From positions 1 through 35,391 of the forward strand of contig DHVR01000053.1 of the NCBI GenBank assembly GCA_002412765.1: a stretch of 35,391 nucleotides of DNA. Reading direction: 5' to 3'. The position numbers and the translations under genes are program-made. Positions 35,197 through 35,391 of this stretch are shown here, in pieces. Position 1 is the first letter of the stretch; each line of letters opens with the position of its first letter. The notes beneath the pieces were generated by a model. It had not been told where the DNA came from. It saw nothing but the letters and a program-made list of their open reading frames with translations, and made no database searches. The stretch comes from Leptolinea sp. UBA5203 (lineage in GTDB: Bacteria; Chloroflexota; Anaerolineae; Anaerolineales; Anaerolineaceae).

Positions 35197-35257
35197 GTCA
35201 TTTACCCACATGAAAATGGGTTTGTTTCCAAAAAAACCATATCATTCCAAAATTTAA

Positions 35258-35294
35258 AAATAACCCGCAGATTCCAGATGAATCGGCGGGTATT
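35258..35294 (-). terminator. Probable intrinsic terminator upstream of the dcw promoter
   Basis: CCCGC (35264-35268) pairs with GCGGG (35286-35290), and GATTC (35270-35274) with GAATC (35280-35284), around a 5-base loop with one mismatch. Flanking A/T pairs extend the stem. On the minus strand TTATTTTT follows. It would stop transcription arriving from genes to the right and insulate the mraZ promoter. Confidence 0.55.
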
Positions 35295-35296
35295 GA

Positions 35297-35391
35297 AAAG
35301 GGGCTGTCCCAAAAGTAGACAAGGGCGGCCCCTTTATTAATTTAAAGAACTTTAATACAATTAAGAGATGAAAAGAGGACATAATCGAGTA
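35297..35391. mobile_element. Possible insertion sequence left end, cut by window edge
   Basis: The sequence GGGGCTGTCCCAAAAGTAG from 35300 looks like the terminal inverted repeat of a transposon of the IS1182/IS4-like kind. This is from memory and not verified. The arms AAAGGGGC (35297-35304) and GCCCCTTT (35328-35335) are complementary. An ATG on the plus strand at 35368 opens a frame reading MKRGHNRV to the window edge. This could be a transposase start, but eight residues cannot be identified. It would be the only plus-strand gene in the window. Confidence 0.35.

Noticed and set aside
1..35391. tRNA, rRNA, CRISPR array or phage genes
   Set aside because: No cloverleaf, rRNA-like conserved stretch, spaced direct repeats or phage proteins were recognised on reading.

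Overview
The window is bacterial and all recognisable genes lie on the minus strand, so it reads from right to left. Moderate GC, a threonine/proline-rich lipoprotein linker, a CvpA-like membrane protein inside the division cluster and the divergent MurG motifs suggest a Chloroflexota bacterium, probably an Anaerolineae member. That placement rests on recognition of protein style, not on a search.

Right half (about 35.1 to 17.8 kb): a compact division and cell wall (dcw) cluster in the order mraZ, rsmH, ftsL-like, ftsI, murF, mraY, murD, ftsW, murG, cvpA-like, murC, murB, ddl, ftsQ, ftsA, ftsZ. Almost every junction overlaps by a few bases (ATGA, GTGA or TGATG), which indicates one translationally coupled operon. 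Upstream of mraZ there is a well-formed sigma-70-type promoter (TTGCAA, 17 bp, TATACT). It is followed by four GTGG repeats spaced exactly 10 bp apart, the signature of a MraZ operator. A strong intrinsic terminator closes the operon behind ftsZ. murE is not in the cluster. Together these genes make lipid II (MurB, C, D, F, Ddl, MraY, MurG), polymerise and cross-link it at the septum (FtsW, FtsI) and build the division ring (FtsZ, A, Q, L).

Middle (about 17.6 to 5.5 kb): an integral membrane GT39-type glycosyltransferase, then a two-gene unit of a tandem universal-stress protein and a 2854-residue cyclic beta-glucan synthase-like protein (GT84, glucoamylase-like and GH94 parts). These point to envelope or periplasmic glucan production linked to a stress-sensing partner.

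Left part (5.5 kb to 1): loosely packed accessory genes. They are a 98-residue unknown protein, a frameshifted relic of an alpha/alpha-toroid protein, a PAS-GGDEF diguanylate cyclase with its own promoter, an intact toroid-fold protein, a lipoprotein with a lectin-like domain, and a zinc-ribbon membrane protein with a decayed partial paralogue beside it. Two related palindromes (GGGTGC...GCACCC) lie in gaps here. Both ends of the window carry sequences that look like insertion sequence termini. No tRNA, rRNA or CRISPR array was recognised.
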